Shown piece after piece: positions 46,060 through 58,551 of a stretch of 64,000 bases of DNA. Positions within the stretch are counted from its first letter, which is position 1; every line of letters starts with the position of its first letter. Both the position numbers and the translations under genes were made by a program. This DNA is from Gelatoporia subvermispora B (Eukaryota; Basidiomycota; Agaricomycetes; Polyporales; Gelatoporiaceae): positions 849,837 through 913,836 of the forward strand of contig KB445794.1 of the NCBI GenBank assembly GCA_000320605.2. The letters are read 5' to 3'. The notes below the pieces were generated by a model. It saw nothing but the letters and a program-made list of their open reading frames with translations, did no database searches and was not told where the DNA came from.

Positions 46060-46948
46060 AAGAAAAGTGACCCTAGAAGGAACGTCATCGTAGTCCGAGG
46101 CGGCGCGGCCTGCGCCGCCGCCAGTGAACGGCTCACGTATAATTTACAGAGGCCGCTGGAGAGCTGAGACATATTTGCTGTACGTGAATATCTTGCTCTT
46201 GTTACAGAGCTGTTTCTGCTAGCGCAAACGGATCACGGTCGTTCAGGGAGACAGCATGCTCCTGAATGCGACCTACTCTAAGAAGTTCCGCAAGGATGTC
46301 GAAAAGCTCGTGCGTGCGCACAACATCGGGACCATCTTCAGTGAACACGTCGGCACCGTCCCCGCACCAGGTAAGATAGGCGCCACATCTCGCAGCAAAA
46401 AGGTGTACTTTGCTGCGGACCTGGTTGTACGTAATAGTGTATCCAATTTTCACCACAGGAACACTCAGGACTGATTCTCGTTCACACACGTGCCCACACA
46501 TGGACCCCGCGCGAATGCGGCGTACATCTCACTCGGCGCCAATGTACTCACGCAGCACGGCTATGTAAGAGTGCGCTCAACGCTCGAGCTTGTCTCGCAC
46601 CTGGGTGTTTTCGCTGTCGGCGACATCATCAAGTGGCCCGAGCAGAAGCAGGCAGCTAAGGTGGACAGCCACGTCGCGGCTGTGGTACCCAATCTGCTCA
46701 CTTTCCTCCAGGGCAAGTCGCTGAGGAGGAAGTACAAGGGCACAATGAAAATGATTGTTCTACCAGCTGGTAGGATACGTTCGCATGCTGGATTATTCAC
46801 GGAAAATCTAAGCGTTGATCTTGATCAATACAACGGAGGCCCCGCGTACTTGGACATCTTATGGGGTATAACGCTGGGTGATTGGTTCGTCCGCTGGCTC
46901 AAGAAGGATTTCTTTATCGCGAAGACCAGGGCGAACAGAGGCCTTTGA
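46060..46948 (+). pseudogene. broken AMID/FSP1-type NAD(P)H oxidoreductase
   Basis: Family members are FAD-dependent reductases related to AIFM2/FSP1, about 370-390 residues long. Here an N-terminal remnant (RRNVIVVRGGAACAAASERL) has Arg in place of the first Rossmann Gly and a stop soon after. The middle of the protein, about 140 codons, is missing. The C-terminal part resumes at KRITVVQGDSMLLNATYSKK, runs through SEHVGTVPAPG, then breaks at the intron-like 46430-46490, where every workable frame meets TGA at 46472. It resumes THGPRANAAYISLGANVLTQ, VFAVGDIIKWPEQKQAAKVD and YLDILWGITLGDWFVRWLKK to a stop at 46948. The deletion plus the lost splice make a pseudogene the best reading. Confidence 0.75.
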
Positions 46949-47388
46949 ACCTTCGATATCTTCCCACGGGCGGCGACCCCATGTGTGCTCCTCTCGCCTC
47001 CTGTGCTCTGCTTTGGCCGTATTGGTTCTCCGCGCAATTCTAATCTGCTGTAATCTACGCACGATCGGTGTAAATACACTTGCAGTTCAATGCTGGGCAT
47101 CGACCATGACTGGGCACTGGCGCGAACCCGAACGGCGGAAGATAAGAATTGATGCACACTGGATTGTCCCGCGGCTGACGGTCTGCGGCTTCCGCTGGCG
47201 CTCATTGCATTGTTTGCCACACGCTTGAGCGGACTTCTTGCACCCGTAGCCACGGAAAGAAACGGCCACCGGTATGGGCCCGCTACTTAAACGATCCTCG
47301 CCACCCCGGGACTCTGAATCCAACTCCCTTGCCACTTCAGCCTGCTCAGATCCATTTCTCATTCTTCCTCGTTTACCGCCTTAACAAG
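46949..47388. other. promoter region of F-box/LRR-type gene 1
   Basis: 440 bases. TACTTAAA lies at 47284-47291, 105 bases before the start codon; the sister gene has the same octamer 78 bases before its start. A pyrimidine-rich leader follows (from about 47345). Confidence 0.4.
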
Positions 47389-49117
47389 ATGCATCGCTGC
47401 CTCAAGGTCAACGAAATCCTTGGCATGATCATGGGCTACGTCCCAAGTGGCGAACCCACTGGCCGTGCCACACTGGCTGCACTCGCGAGGACATGTCAAG
47501 TGTTCCATGAACTAGCCCTGGATTCGCTGTGGCACCACCAGGATGACCTTCTCAACCTTCTAAGATGCTTTCCTGAAGACGCTTGGACGTTCACCGAAGC
47601 ACCGACGATGTCGTTCGGCTGGAGCAAGGAACCAAGGATGTCACATTTCGTGAGCGAACCAGAATGTTTGCCTTGGTGGATAGCTGACCTTTGCAACCTT
47701 CCGACAGGACACCACTCGGTCACTGGGTCCCGAAGACTGGATCCGGTTTGATCATTATGCGCGGAGGATTAGAGGTCTCGGGACACAACGAGACTACGGT
47801 ACCTGGCCGGAGTTTGGCGCATGGGGTCCCGATGGACCCTCGGACGCGAAAGCACCGGAGATAATGGGGTTGTCGGCATCCGTCTATGTCGAATTCCGTA
47901 TACGGCGGTCAACATCTCCGCTATTCCCTTCTCTCCGGCAATTGTACTGGGACGGGTGGCGGACGGACGGCACCAACCTGCACTTCGTGGAGCTCCTCCT
48001 GGGCCGCCGGCTGCAAAGGCTGAATCTCAGCGTCGCGGAATGGAAGCACAAGCGGCCGAAAGAGTGCGTACTCTCGCTCATCTGCGCACTCCCCGACTCG
48101 TGCCCAGAGTTACGCGAACTGGAGGTCTCCAAGAGCTACGTCGCTCTCACAAGCATTGCAAGGGTGTTGCCTAGCTTGAGACATCTTCGCTCACTGTCGG
48201 TTTCCAATGGGTCGGCCGCAAACTTCGTCGTCCTGTTACGCAGTTTACAGGCAATGCCTGTCCTCGAGTCCCTTCGTCTCTGTGATATGTGGGTCGATAT
48301 GGATGCCAGCGACGTCGGCTTGGCAAACCGGGGAATATCGGTAGCCTCTCTGGACATCGAGGAGAGCAGTCCCGGGTTTGTTTCTGGGTTACTGCAGATC
48401 TTGCAGCCTAGGCGAGCACGCAGCATCAGTCTACGAATGCGGCACAGTGGCTCTCAAGCGTGGGGGGGCGCCGAACCGATACCGCTCTATACGAAACTGC
48501 ACAAGATGTTCACCGTACTCGAAGATTCCTGCGATCCATCCGAACTAGAGAGCATTCATGTCGAGTGTCCGATCAGGCGCGACAATGTCAATGTTGGCGA
48601 TGCCGACGCTCCAGAAGAACCCTGCCCACGTTGGATGCTTGAGCCTCTGCTGTCGTTCGGTCGCCTTGCGAAGGTCGACATCTCGCTGAATGCAGATTTG
48701 GTGCTGGACGACGCGGCACTGCAGAACATGGCTCTTTCGTGGCCTCGGTTGCAGGTGCTCAATTTGAACGGGGGCAAGTGGATTGGTGAAGGGCATCCAC
48801 ATTCAACCTTTGCGGCTGTGGCACACCTGGCGCGGCACTGTCCCGACCTGGTTGGATTCTCTCTAGCCATTGACAACTCTTGCACCGCCTCGGAGGACAA
48901 GTTTTCGTCGCGCGAGACCACCCAGCATGAACGAGTCAAGTGGATGCAACTAGGGGACTCCGCTCTAGGCAACAAGCGAAGGCTGGTTCACCTTCTCGTC
49001 AACTTGTTCCCATGCCTGGAGCAAATCCGTAGCTCCGCCGAGTCTGAAGACGCGTGGAATACCGTGATGGAGCTCGAGAAACGACGCCAACGAGAGGATG
49101 ACAAGTCTAGTCTCTAA
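47389..49117 (+). CDS. F-box-like/leucine-rich-type protein, copy 1
   Basis: Exons 47389-47649 and 47708-49117 give 556 residues. The N terminus is F-box-like: CLKVNEILGMIMGYVPSG, then RATLAALARTCQVFHELALD and LWHHQDDLLNLL, the pattern by which Agaricomycete F-box proteins would bind Skp1 in SCF ubiquitin ligases. The remainder alternates hydrophobic strand/helix repeats typical of irregular LRRs (CPELRELEVSKSYVALTSIA, LPSLRHLRSLSVSNGSAANF, LSWPRLQVLNLNGGKWIGEG, LARHCPDLVGFSLAIDN). No enzyme motif is seen. The single 58-base intron is at the same place as in copy 2. Agaricomycetes carry many such genes; substrates are unknown. Confidence 0.8.
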
Positions 49118-50709
49118 GAACGCGGTGTAGAGCGGGCATCCTATGTCGCACCTGGTCAATCATCGGTTCCGTTGCATACATCTCTGGTCGTACATGGAAG
49201 TAGTTGCGTGGTTGCCAGATGGGCCCGAAGTCGTTCCAGATAGACAAACGCTTGTGAGATGTTGATCGGTTGTTGTCTAGTGTATACGCCGCAGCGACAT
49301 AACTTATCCGTATTTATGAATGTATACTATCACAGATTAGTCGCGTGAGATTGCTTGAGACTCGGGATTTGACGTGAAATTGCCGCATGTATGTATGCTT
49401 CTCTTTCTTGAGATCATATAGTGATGTTCGAGTTGCAACTACCCGGGCGCTCACCAAAAAGGTACATTCTCAAGCGCCTGGCCGTGCTGGTGGCGGACGA
49501 TGCCGGACACTTACTTCCGTGCGTCCACTTGTGAGAGAGGCGTTCCAGACAGCGCCGCAGTCGCAGGCAAGCTCTTAGCATCATCATCGATACGAGATAA
49601 TACCACAGTCAGAGCTATTGGGAAGCACGAGAAGCATCAATGAACTACACTCTTAGTAAAAAATGGGTTGTGACGATCGCGATCGGTTCAGGTGTTTTCC
49701 CGGACTCTCCGAGTGAGCAACTTACTACAAGTCGTCGCCGTTACTTCAGCCTGCCACTCCAGTTGGCACTACTGCCGCACCGGAAACGACTCCCCATAGG
49801 GCCAGCTTGGAGATTCGTATGCTACGAACTGTAAACTCAACGTTTCACCCTTCACTTCTTGTTCCTTCTAGGGTCGCTTGACTTTCTATACAATCCTTGT
49901 CTCGTGCAGTCGCCCGACGCTGGTGACTCAACGTCGACGATAGCGCAACCACGTCAGCGTGGGTACCACTCAGATTCTCCGCTCTCTTAGAAAGCCAAAG
50001 AGCTCAGTCACTAGTTGTGTTTCATGTTCATCAAAGACCAGGCAATACGGGACATAAAATCTGAAGATAAGGCGTGTAAGGAGATCCAAGCTATGCCTAG
50101 GTCTTTGACTTTTCAGGCACGATCGTCTGTTGGCCTGCAAACTGCCGTCCTTCGGTTTTCATCGTCCGCTTCAGTAGTCCAAGCTTACTGCGTATCCCCA
50201 GAGGCACTTGGAGTCGTCTGTCTTGTAGTTGTTGTTCTCTCAAATTGGTGCTACGAGCCTGTCCATTCGTCGGTCTAACGGTGGGCAGGTGGACAACTGT
50301 TCGCTAATGGCAATCATTGCGTCATTCAAATGTTGATGTCCATTGTCAGGATGACTGCGTTGGATGTGCCACTTGTTGCGGTCACGGTCTGCAGTCTGTA
50401 GAAACTACCCGGAGCCGGCAGGATTCGTGTGGCCTCTTTCATGTGCTGTTCGTAAGCCTCTCGACGACAATCCAGATATCTCATTGTCAACGAGGCAACC
50501 CGCGTTCTGTTCGATGGTCAAGTAGCCTCAACTTCTGGCGCCCGTTGCATTGTCTGCTGTGTCGCTTGCACGGGCCCGGGGTCTTTGGTTCCCGTGTATC
50601 AAGAAAGCAGCAACCTTCCGCTTTGGCCAGATACTTAAATAGGCCACTTTTTCTAACATCCATTGAACTGGCCCCCTTCCTCACTTTCTACCTCACGATC
50701 TTCACCACG
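49118..50709. other. intergenic region between the two F-box/LRR-type genes
   Basis: 1.6 kb, with no joined coding signal. TACTTAAA at 50632-50639 is a TATA-like element 78 bases before the start of copy 2. A pyrimidine-rich leader follows. Confidence 0.4.
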
Positions 50710-52376
50710 ATGCACAAGTGTCTCCAGATCACTGAGATTCTCAGCATCATCATAGACTATCTATCCGCAAACGATCGAAAAGACCGCGCCACACTTTCTG
50801 CTCTCGCGAGGACATGCGGCACATTTCAAGGAATCGCCCTCAATGTGCTGTGGCGCCACCAGGACGGCCTGCTCAACGTCCTCAAGTGTTTGCCCGGCGA
50901 CGCTTGGGAGATTGGAATTCCGCGTGAAGATTGGCTCCTGGAAGCTAGCGGGCCACTGGTGAGCAAGGCCAATGATTCAAGACTTGTCATAAGCTGAGTA
51001 TGTCTGGCTGCGTTCTCAAGGTCATAACACGGCCACTAGGTCCAGGGGACTGGCGCCGCTTCGACTTCTACGCACGGCGTGTCAGGAGTTTCGGAAAGCG
51101 GATAGATGACTCGAATCCGCCCAACATCGAGGGCGATCTACCATCGCCCGTTACACTATCAGCGTCCGTCTTCACCGAACTCAGCCTCCGACGGGCGGAC
51201 TCGCCATTGTTCCCTGATCTCCGACGGCTGTTATGGAAAGCACATTGGACGGACAAAATAGATCTCCACTATGTCCCGCTTCTGCTTGGGCCCAAGATGG
51301 AAAGACTTTCTTTCCATATGTCTGATCGGGGTTGGGGAGACCCCGACAGAGACATGCTCCCGATTCTGTGCAAGATTGCGACTTCGTGCCCACAGATACA
51401 GGAACTGGGAGTCCTAGGGAGCTTCACAATTCTGCCGACAATCACCAGAATCCTGCCAAGGTTGCGCTTTCTGCGCAAGCTGTCAGTTATTTGCGATTCC
51501 GCGGGAGACTTGATCAGCCTTTCGCGCACTCTACGAGGAAACCCTTCCTTATGCACCCTGCGGCTCCGAATTAATAGGCCTCCAGGTGGAGCCGCTGTGA
51601 CCAGCGGCTCAATACCCCTCGCAGAGACGTCGACCATGGTGCATGCTCTGGAGATCGAAAGCGCTACCATGATAGATTTCTGTAATGCCCTACAGATTTT
51701 CCGACCCGATCAGGCGCGTCGGGTCCGCATTCTTCTGCAACGCGACCTATGCGCCTTATACGACACCGAATATGAGCTGTCACTCTCAGGAAAACTGATA
51801 GCAACACTGAACACACTCTCGAAGGTCTTCAGTCCGTCCGTACTGGAGAGCATCTCGATTACATTACAGGACATCGACCACTGTTGCCACCTTCGAGATC
51901 TGAGGCCTCTGCTGTCATTCAACAAACTCGTGGAGCTCCACATCAAACTAAACGCCAACTTGGTAGTGGATGACGCGGTGGTGGAACAAATGGCTCTGTC
52001 GTGGCCTCGGTTGCGGGTCCTCGACTTGAACGGCGGCAGATGGGTCGGCCCAGGACACCCGCCGTTGACATTTGCGGCCATGGCGTATCTAGCAAGGCAC
52101 TGTCCGGATTTGCTCGAAATCTCCCTCGCTGTTGATGGCTGCAACCTTGCAAAGTACGAGGCAGTGGCGGCGTCACAAAATCGCCACAACAAGCTGATAC
52201 GAATGCGGCTTGGTAACTCCACCCTGAGTAGCAGGGACAGGTTCATTCGCCTTCTCCTTGACTGGTTCCCATGCCTAGAGGAAGTTCGCGGTTCTGCCGA
52301 TGCCCACAACGTATGGTCCGCCGCATTAGAGCGCAAGATATGGGTTCGGCGAACGGACAGTGAGTCTTGCCACTGA
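50710..52376 (+). CDS. F-box-like/leucine-rich-type protein, copy 2
   Basis: Exons 50710-50958 and 51021-52376 give 534 residues. F-box-like start: MHKCLQITEILSIIIDYLS, then RATLSALARTCGTFQGIALN and LWRHQDGLLNVLKCLPGDAW. After the 62-base intron comes RPLGPGDWRRFDFYARRVRS. LRR-like sequence follows (CPQIQELGVLGSFTILPTIT, LPRLRFLRKLSVICDSAGDL, LLSFNKLVELHIKLNANLVV, LSWPRLRVLDLNGGRWVGPG, LARHCPDLLEISLAVDG). Clearly paralogous to copy 1, and the nearer match to the pseudogene at 6528-8119 in parts (CLPGDAW; KYEA after the DL repeat). A role in SCF ubiquitin ligases is the usual inference; targets are unknown. Confidence 0.8.
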
Positions 52377-53107
52377 GAGGACAGCGGGGAGCCGGCTCCC
52401 GGTGTCGAATTCGACCAATGGTAGACCTTGATATCCTTGTGATCGGACGTGGGCAATACTGGGGTTGCCATCTGGGCGCGAAGTTGTCCAAAATTGCATT
52501 TCCGTCGTAGCACTGCCGGAAAAACAAGAAATCTTCATTTGGTGATGCGGAGCATATAGCAGACGGGCGCGTTTGTACGGGTTTGCACACGCGGAAGCTT
52601 ATTATCTGCATCAGCCGATAACGTCGCTGGGCGCGCTCATTGGTTGCCACAGTTGTACATCCTGCCTATCAGTGAATTCTCCTGATTTTCGATGGCGAGA
52701 ATAGTACATACGCGGTGGAACATGATGATGGAAAGGGTCCTGTTTGCAAAATCCGGAAGGTATGACAGCCTAAAAGGGAAAGCGCGATCATGTGAGTAGC
52801 GACGCGCGCGCGGCAGACGGTCCGCCGAGTGCTGCACCGTGGGTCGCGCTCTCCATTTGTCGCGGAGGCCGAGCAAGCCTCATCGACAATTAGCGGACAG
52901 TCCCCCGGCCGACCTGGACGATGGCTGCGGATAAATAAAGCAATAAACCATGTGGCGATAACGGAATTATAAACCTTGTACTCGTGCCCTGGGAATTTCT
53001 TCAATAAGCTCCTCCAAGCGCTGTGGCATTTAAGTCGCGTTTCCTCCGTCTTGCTTAGTTCCCCCATCTACCACCACCCACCACCAGCTCCCCAGCTCAG
53101 CACCAGA
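52377..53107. other. intergenic region, 0.7 kb
   Basis: 3' flank of F-box/LRR-type copy 2 and promoter of the next gene, with a CCACC-rich leader near 53068-53095. No coding signal is supported. Confidence 0.45.
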
Positions 53108-54096
53108 ATGTCCTCTTACAGCTCTCCACTCACCTCTGGCTCTTCCCGGGCACACCTTCGATCAAGGGCGCGCATCCTCAAGGCGTCGAGACCCCGTGGC
53201 TTGTCGGTTCGTACATTCTGTGGCTTGTGGCGTCTTGGTTCCCACTCACTTGAGCCTCCCTGCAGCGTGCGGATGCGCAGCGGCTCGACAGCGACGAGTC
53301 GGACTCCTTCCCGGAGTCCCCTTGTTTGCTGGCCGCCCGCAGCGGCGACTCGGAGGACGACTCCGACGTGCCACAAGTGTGGCTAGACGGCCAGAGCCGT
53401 CTGGCCGCCATCAAAAGGCAGCGACGGGACGTTGAGGCCGTCGGTCACAAACTGGCGCGCCTCGGCATCCAGCAGGGCGTCGCGAGCGACGCGGAATCGT
53501 CGGCGAGCTCGGAGGGGACGCTCGTCGACACCCTCATCCCCTCACTCTCCGCCGTGCGCATCCGCGCACCCATTCCCACCGCCGGCCACCTCCGCCCTGC
53601 CCGGCCCCACACCCCGTCCCTCGCTTCCGACAGCGAGTGGCACGACACCGACGGCTCGTACTCTGGATACGAGTCGTCGCGGCGGCGCGCTACAGCGCGC
53701 CAACTCCTCCAGAAGGCCGCCGGCCTCCGCCACGCCCCGGTGGCAGGCCGCGCGAGCCACGGCGCGGACGCGCGACGCGCCGCTGCCCCCTACCCCTACC
53801 CCGCGCCCCCAGCCTCGCTGAGGGGCGCATTCGCCTACCCGTCTGCGACCCGCGGCGCATTCGCGTGCGGGGCGTGGAACGGGGACCTCCTCGCCGCGTC
53901 GTGGCCAGACGCGGACCACGATGTCGAGGCCACGGCCGCGCACATGTCGAGGCTCGACCTCGGCAGGCCGGCCATGCGCCTCGACCACCAGAATGGGGCA
54001 TGGTTCCCATTCACCTTCAAGTGAGTCTTCTGTTCTCTTCACTGTGTCGAGAGAATCACTGATCACTGGTCTTGTAGTTGCGCGGTTCCATACTGA
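53108..54096 (+). CDS. hypothetical Ser/Ala/Arg-rich protein, 290 residues
   Basis: Not recognised. Exons 53108-53206, 53266-54020 and 54078-54096. The last intron (57 bases, GTGAGT donor, CTTGTAG acceptor) changes the end from a plain stop after TFK to FPFTFNCAVPY; reading through would also give a stop at 54024, so the C terminus is open. The protein starts MSSYSSPLTSGSSRAHLRSR and is acidic/Ser-rich near SDESDSFPESP and SGDSEDDSDVPQVWLDGQSR. A helical block follows (RLAAIKRQRRDVEAVGHKLA), then a long disordered part with ASDSEWHDTDGSYSGYESSR and a conserved-looking tail DHQNGAWFPFTF. No membrane segment is seen. Confidence 0.6.
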
Positions 54097-54743
54097 TGTG
54101 GTCAAGACATCAGTCCTCCGCGACGTCACCACGCGGAGAACATCAGGACGCGCATCGGCGACATGGACCCGGCCGGCGCTGCAAGTTACCACACTCGCTC
54201 AACAGCGAGTCCGATGCAGACGGTGGCGCCGCGAGGCGGTCGATTGGATGAGGATCATGTTCATTTGTTTTCGGTTTGCTTTCTAGCTTATTTGTTCTTG
54301 TATTTGCTTTGTAGTGCTTTCGTTCTGATTGTCGCTTTGCGCCGCCTTGTAGTCATTCACCGTTGCTTGAGAGTAGAGCGCTAGTAGAAGCTGATCGCCC
54401 TGTATTTGTACCGCGGTTTGTAGCAGTCAGTTGATTGCAAAAATGTACGGCTGGGATGATGTCCCTGGCCGATCTCTTGCTCAAACATGTGAGATATCTT
54501 ATCGATGAGCGCCATTGGGAGATGGGTAAGTGCAGTGCCGCTGGATGCCGCCCGAACATGCGTGACTTTAATGTGTACAACCACTTATGAGACTGCGTGC
54601 ACGCGATGCCGACTCTGCGTTGGTACAGGATAGTCGCATGTAATGTCATAGTACCATGCATCAGTGGAGTTGCTAAATTCACAATTACAAACAGATTGGA
54701 CACTCCATAACCTTGCCATTCGTTTCGATCATAATCATACCGC
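54097..54743. other. intergenic region between convergent genes
   Basis: 647 bases between the hypothetical gene and MMS2. T-rich tract near 54257-54330, fitting a 3' untranslated region. Nothing else recognised. Confidence 0.5.
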
Positions 54744-55337
54744 TTAGAATGTGCTGCCCTCGGGCGGTTGGGGGAGCTTGCGGTTGTTGAACGAAGCCAT
54801 CTCCCTGAGGTCTCGATCAACCGGTGGGTTCATCACGAATACTCACTGCTGGAGCGTACCTGCGAATCTCTACCAGGACAGTCTCGATGCTGTTGTTCCG
54901 GTTCCAGTGTGCAAGGACCGGGAGCTTCGACGGATCTACTGTGCCGTTGGTCTGGTTGACGAAGGGGAGGTTGACGCGGGAGATGAACTGTATGGTGGGC
55001 GGCTTGTCAGGGTAGTCCTCGCCACAAGTGATCTTCAAGCTGTATATCCTGTTCTCGTGAACGGTCTACGCCACGCGTGTCGCAAGTAAGCGACATCCTT
55101 GATCGTGTGTAGTCTGACATTTTGGATGCAACGTACGTGCCCAGGACCAATAATGGTGCCATTCCAGTGGCTCATCATGATATCGTCTCCGTCCTCGAGA
55201 CCATACGAGCACGATCCATCGCCGATGCCCTTCTCGCCCTTCTCGAGCTCCTCGAGCAGGCGGAAATTCCGTGGTACTGATCAAAATTCGTGAATGATGT
55301 TCTGTAATGGACAAGAAATATACATACTCTTGGCCAT
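54744..55337 (-). CDS. MMS2: ubiquitin E2 variant MMS2/UBE2V
   Basis: Partners Ubc13 to build Lys63-linked ubiquitin chains in error-free DNA damage tolerance. Exons 55328-55337 (10 bases), 55137-55276, 54860-55065 and 54744-54804 give 138 residues, the usual size. Sequence: [60 protein letters not shown], then [20 protein letters not shown], ending [12 protein letters not shown]. The catalytic Cys of active E2 enzymes is absent at the expected place, as in all UEV proteins. The 10-base first exon is needed for an ATG and restores the family N terminus. Confidence 0.95.
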
Positions 55338-55561
55338 TGAGAGAACGAGAACAGATCTAGAGTGAGTCAAGTACAAGCACGAGTGCTTGGAAGCAGTGGC
55401 GTCTTGGCCAAATCGAGGCGAGTGGGAACTCGCTACCACGTGCGGCGTTCACTGCCCCCTCTACCACTTGCGACCGCAGAAGTCCCCGCAGCACTCCAGG
55501 ATCTTATTTCCGCTCACGTCTTTCTACCGCCTTCTCATCCCGATTTTGAACAACACACAAC

Positions 55562-58551
55562 ATGTTCAGGGGTGGCCAACCGAATCCCTACGACGAGATA
55601 GTCGGTGAGTAGACGGAAGCATGAGTGATATAGTACTGCATCAATGACGCGGGGGTATCGATTCCAGGCAAGACTACGGACGAGAACCTGACGGGCGAGA
55701 ACTGGGAGCTCATCCTCAACCTCTGTGACAAAGTCCAAGATGAAGGAGAGCAAGGGTCAGTGCATATATGTCCTCAAACGCGACATGATGCCATATCTTA
55801 CAACGACCTAACAGCGCTCGCAATGTCACTGCCTCAGTACTGAAACGTCTCGCACACCGCAATCCTAATGTTCAGCTGTATACCCTCACTTTGGCTGAAG
55901 CTCTCTCGAAAAATTGCGGCATCGAAGTGCACCGCGAGGTTGCATCGCGCGCCTTCACCCAGGGCCTCGAGAAGCTGGTCACTGACAGGGTGCGAGTCAG
56001 ACTTTCATGGGACCTACACATATGTTGACTCGTATGACAGACAACCCATGACAAGGTCAGACGGAGAACCCTGGCCCTGGTCGCCCAATGGACGTCCGAT
56101 TTTGAGAAGGACCCGACCCTAGGTATCATGGAAGAGTGTTATGAGTCCCTCAAGAGCAAAGGTACGCAGTCTGGGCATATCTGTTTTGTCTCCCTCTAAA
56201 CGATGGTTTTACTGTCAAGGCTACAAGTTCGAAGCTCCTGACGAGGCGCCCCCTCTCGAAGTTGACGACGAGGTCCGCCGGCGGGAAGAGGAGGAGCTCC
56301 AACGTGTGCTTGAGATGTCCATGCACGATAAGGGCGGACGTGCGCAATGGGAGCAATATTCACTCGCGGCATCAGGCGGTGCTGGTGGATCTGGATCTCA
56401 TTCAGGCACCGCACCTTCCGTCAAGCCGCCATCAGCTAGCCCCGCTCCGTCGACCGTGACCCATCGACAAGGAAGCTATGCGCAGCAGCCTGTCTACGGC
56501 GGATACGTACCTTCCGCAAGTCCTGCTATCTCCGCGTCTGCGGAACCTTCTCAGTCATCATCGTCCGCTGTCACCAGTGTGACCACGACGTCCGTATCAA
56601 CCGGCTCACCAGTATCAACGCACTCGACGCAGGATGGTATTCCAGTCGTGACCCGTGTCCGTGCATTACACGCTTTTGAGCCTACTGAGCCTGGTGAATT
56701 GCCCTTCGAGAAGGGCGACATCATCAAGGTGGTTGACCGAGGCTACAAGGACTGGTGGAGAGGCCAGTTAAAGGGCCGTACCGGTATATTCCCCGTTAAT
56801 TATGTGGTATGTTTGCAACCTCTACTGCTGAGGTAAATTGGCTCACAAGAGTCGTTAGGAACCGCTGCCGGAACCAACACCGGCGGAGCTAGCCAAAGAA
56901 GCGGAGCAAGAAGCTTCCGTCTTCAGCCAGGCTGCGAATGTAGACCGTCTCCTCACGATGCTTCGTGCCATGGATCCTGTGAAGGACAATTTAGCAGACA
57001 ATGAAGAAATCCAGGTGCGTTCGAGCTGTTTGGTCTAGTTATTGTGAACGTTTTGATCAACGCTTCCTCTAGGAACTTTACAGATCCTGTATGACGCTGC
57101 GGCCGAGGATTGTCAAACTTATTGATAAATACAGTCAGAAGCGAGGTCTGTCGAAATTCTGCTACTGCTATCCATGGTATACTGAGCCAGTCATCTACAG
57201 CGGAGCTCGTCGCAATGAACGAGAGCTTTGTAAAGGCCAGGACAATCTTCGACAGAATGATGGAGGACAGTTTAGCCAGGCATACAGGCAGTCAGTGACA
57301 ACTTTTCGGCGTATTGACACTTTGCATCGATTTTAACGTCTTCACTCAGTCTATGATGGTCGTGGGCCATATCCTCAAGTTCAGCCTTACATTCCTCGTC
57401 CTGATTCTCGTGCTCGGCAAGACGGCCCAGCACCGGGTGGACCTCAGGCGTACGGCTGGAACCCGGCTCTGTACGATCAGCCAGGTTACAACGCGTACCC
57501 AGCGCCGGTGGCAGCTTACAACCCTGGTCCGGAGTCGGGCTACCCTGGACCAGCACCGCAGCAGCCGTTTGTCGATCCCAACGCTTATGCTCAGAGGCGC
57601 CAATCTATGTACCCTCAGCAGTCATCCTATCCCGGGCAGCCTGGTGCTCCGAACCCATATCTTCAGCAGGAGCAGCAGGCGTACCCCAGTGCACAGCCGG
57701 CGGTGCAGCCACAAACAACTCCTCATCCCCAGGGTATTATGCCTCCGCAGCACGAGCCGACGCCGCAAGCGCAGCCGGTAATGCAGCCGCAAGTGCAGGC
57801 ACAGTCTCCACAGGCGCAACAGCAGCCTTCGCAGCAGCAAGCGGCACCCCATCCAAGCCAAGGCGGTCCACCGTACATCTTTGACCCGAATACGACGTAC
57901 ACTGACCCGAATGTGCAAGCTTGGGCACAGTACTACGCTCAAGGCGGGAAGGATCCGACCGGCGCCGTGTACTTCCTGACCGTGCCGGGTATCAAGGAGG
58001 GACCTGCGCCAGTACAGCCGGCTCGCAATGCGTCACAGGAGACAGTCCAGCCCCAGCAGCAGCCCCATTCGCCCGTTGTAGAAGCTACTCAGCCCGCAAG
58101 CACAGCACCTCTGCATTCCTTCCCGCAACAGCAACAAGGGCAAGCAGGCCCCGAATCTGCGCTCGCTGGCGCTCTCGGATCTGCGCCCCCACTTGTCCAG
58201 AGAATACCTGAACAAGGTTCTCAGCCACAGGTCTCACCGATATCACCGACAGCTCAGGCGGCTCAACCACAGTTCTACCAGGCTCCAGGGAGCAGTCCAA
58301 ATTCGAGCTTCCACAGCACTACGATGCCGCAGCAGCAGCAGCAGCCGTCGCAGGAAGCCTACGGAGCATCGCCGTATGCACCCACTGGCTACCCTCAACA
58401 GGCGAGCTCTCCTCCGGCCGGGGACGCCCCGCCTTCACAGCAGGGATGGCAGCAGCAGTACTATAGCCTCCCGAATCAGTTTGCGGGAATGGAAGTCTCG
58501 GGAGAGGGACATCAGAGCGCGGGACCGCAGGGCGTGGGAGCGCCGGCCTGA
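55562..58551 (+). CDS. HSE1: ESCRT-0 subunit HSE1 (STAM type)
   Basis: With Vps27 it captures ubiquitinated cargo at endosomes. Exons 55562-55604, 55668-55755, 55815-55989, 56041-56161, 56220-56806, 56859-57014, 57073-57145, 57201-57290 and 57350-58551 give 844 residues. VHS domain about 5-145 (ENLTGENWELILNLCDKVQD, FTQGLEKLVTD). UIM about 162-185 (REEEELQRVLEMSMHDKGG). SH3 about 285-340 (VRALHAFEPTEPGELPFEKG, then WWRGQLKGRTGIFPVNYVEP). GAT-like helices about 355-445 (LLTMLRAMDPVKDNLADNEE, VAMNESFVKARTIFDRMMED). The last 400 residues are Gln/Pro-rich. Every junction keeps frame. The domain order VHS-UIM-SH3-GAT is diagnostic. Confidence 0.95.
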
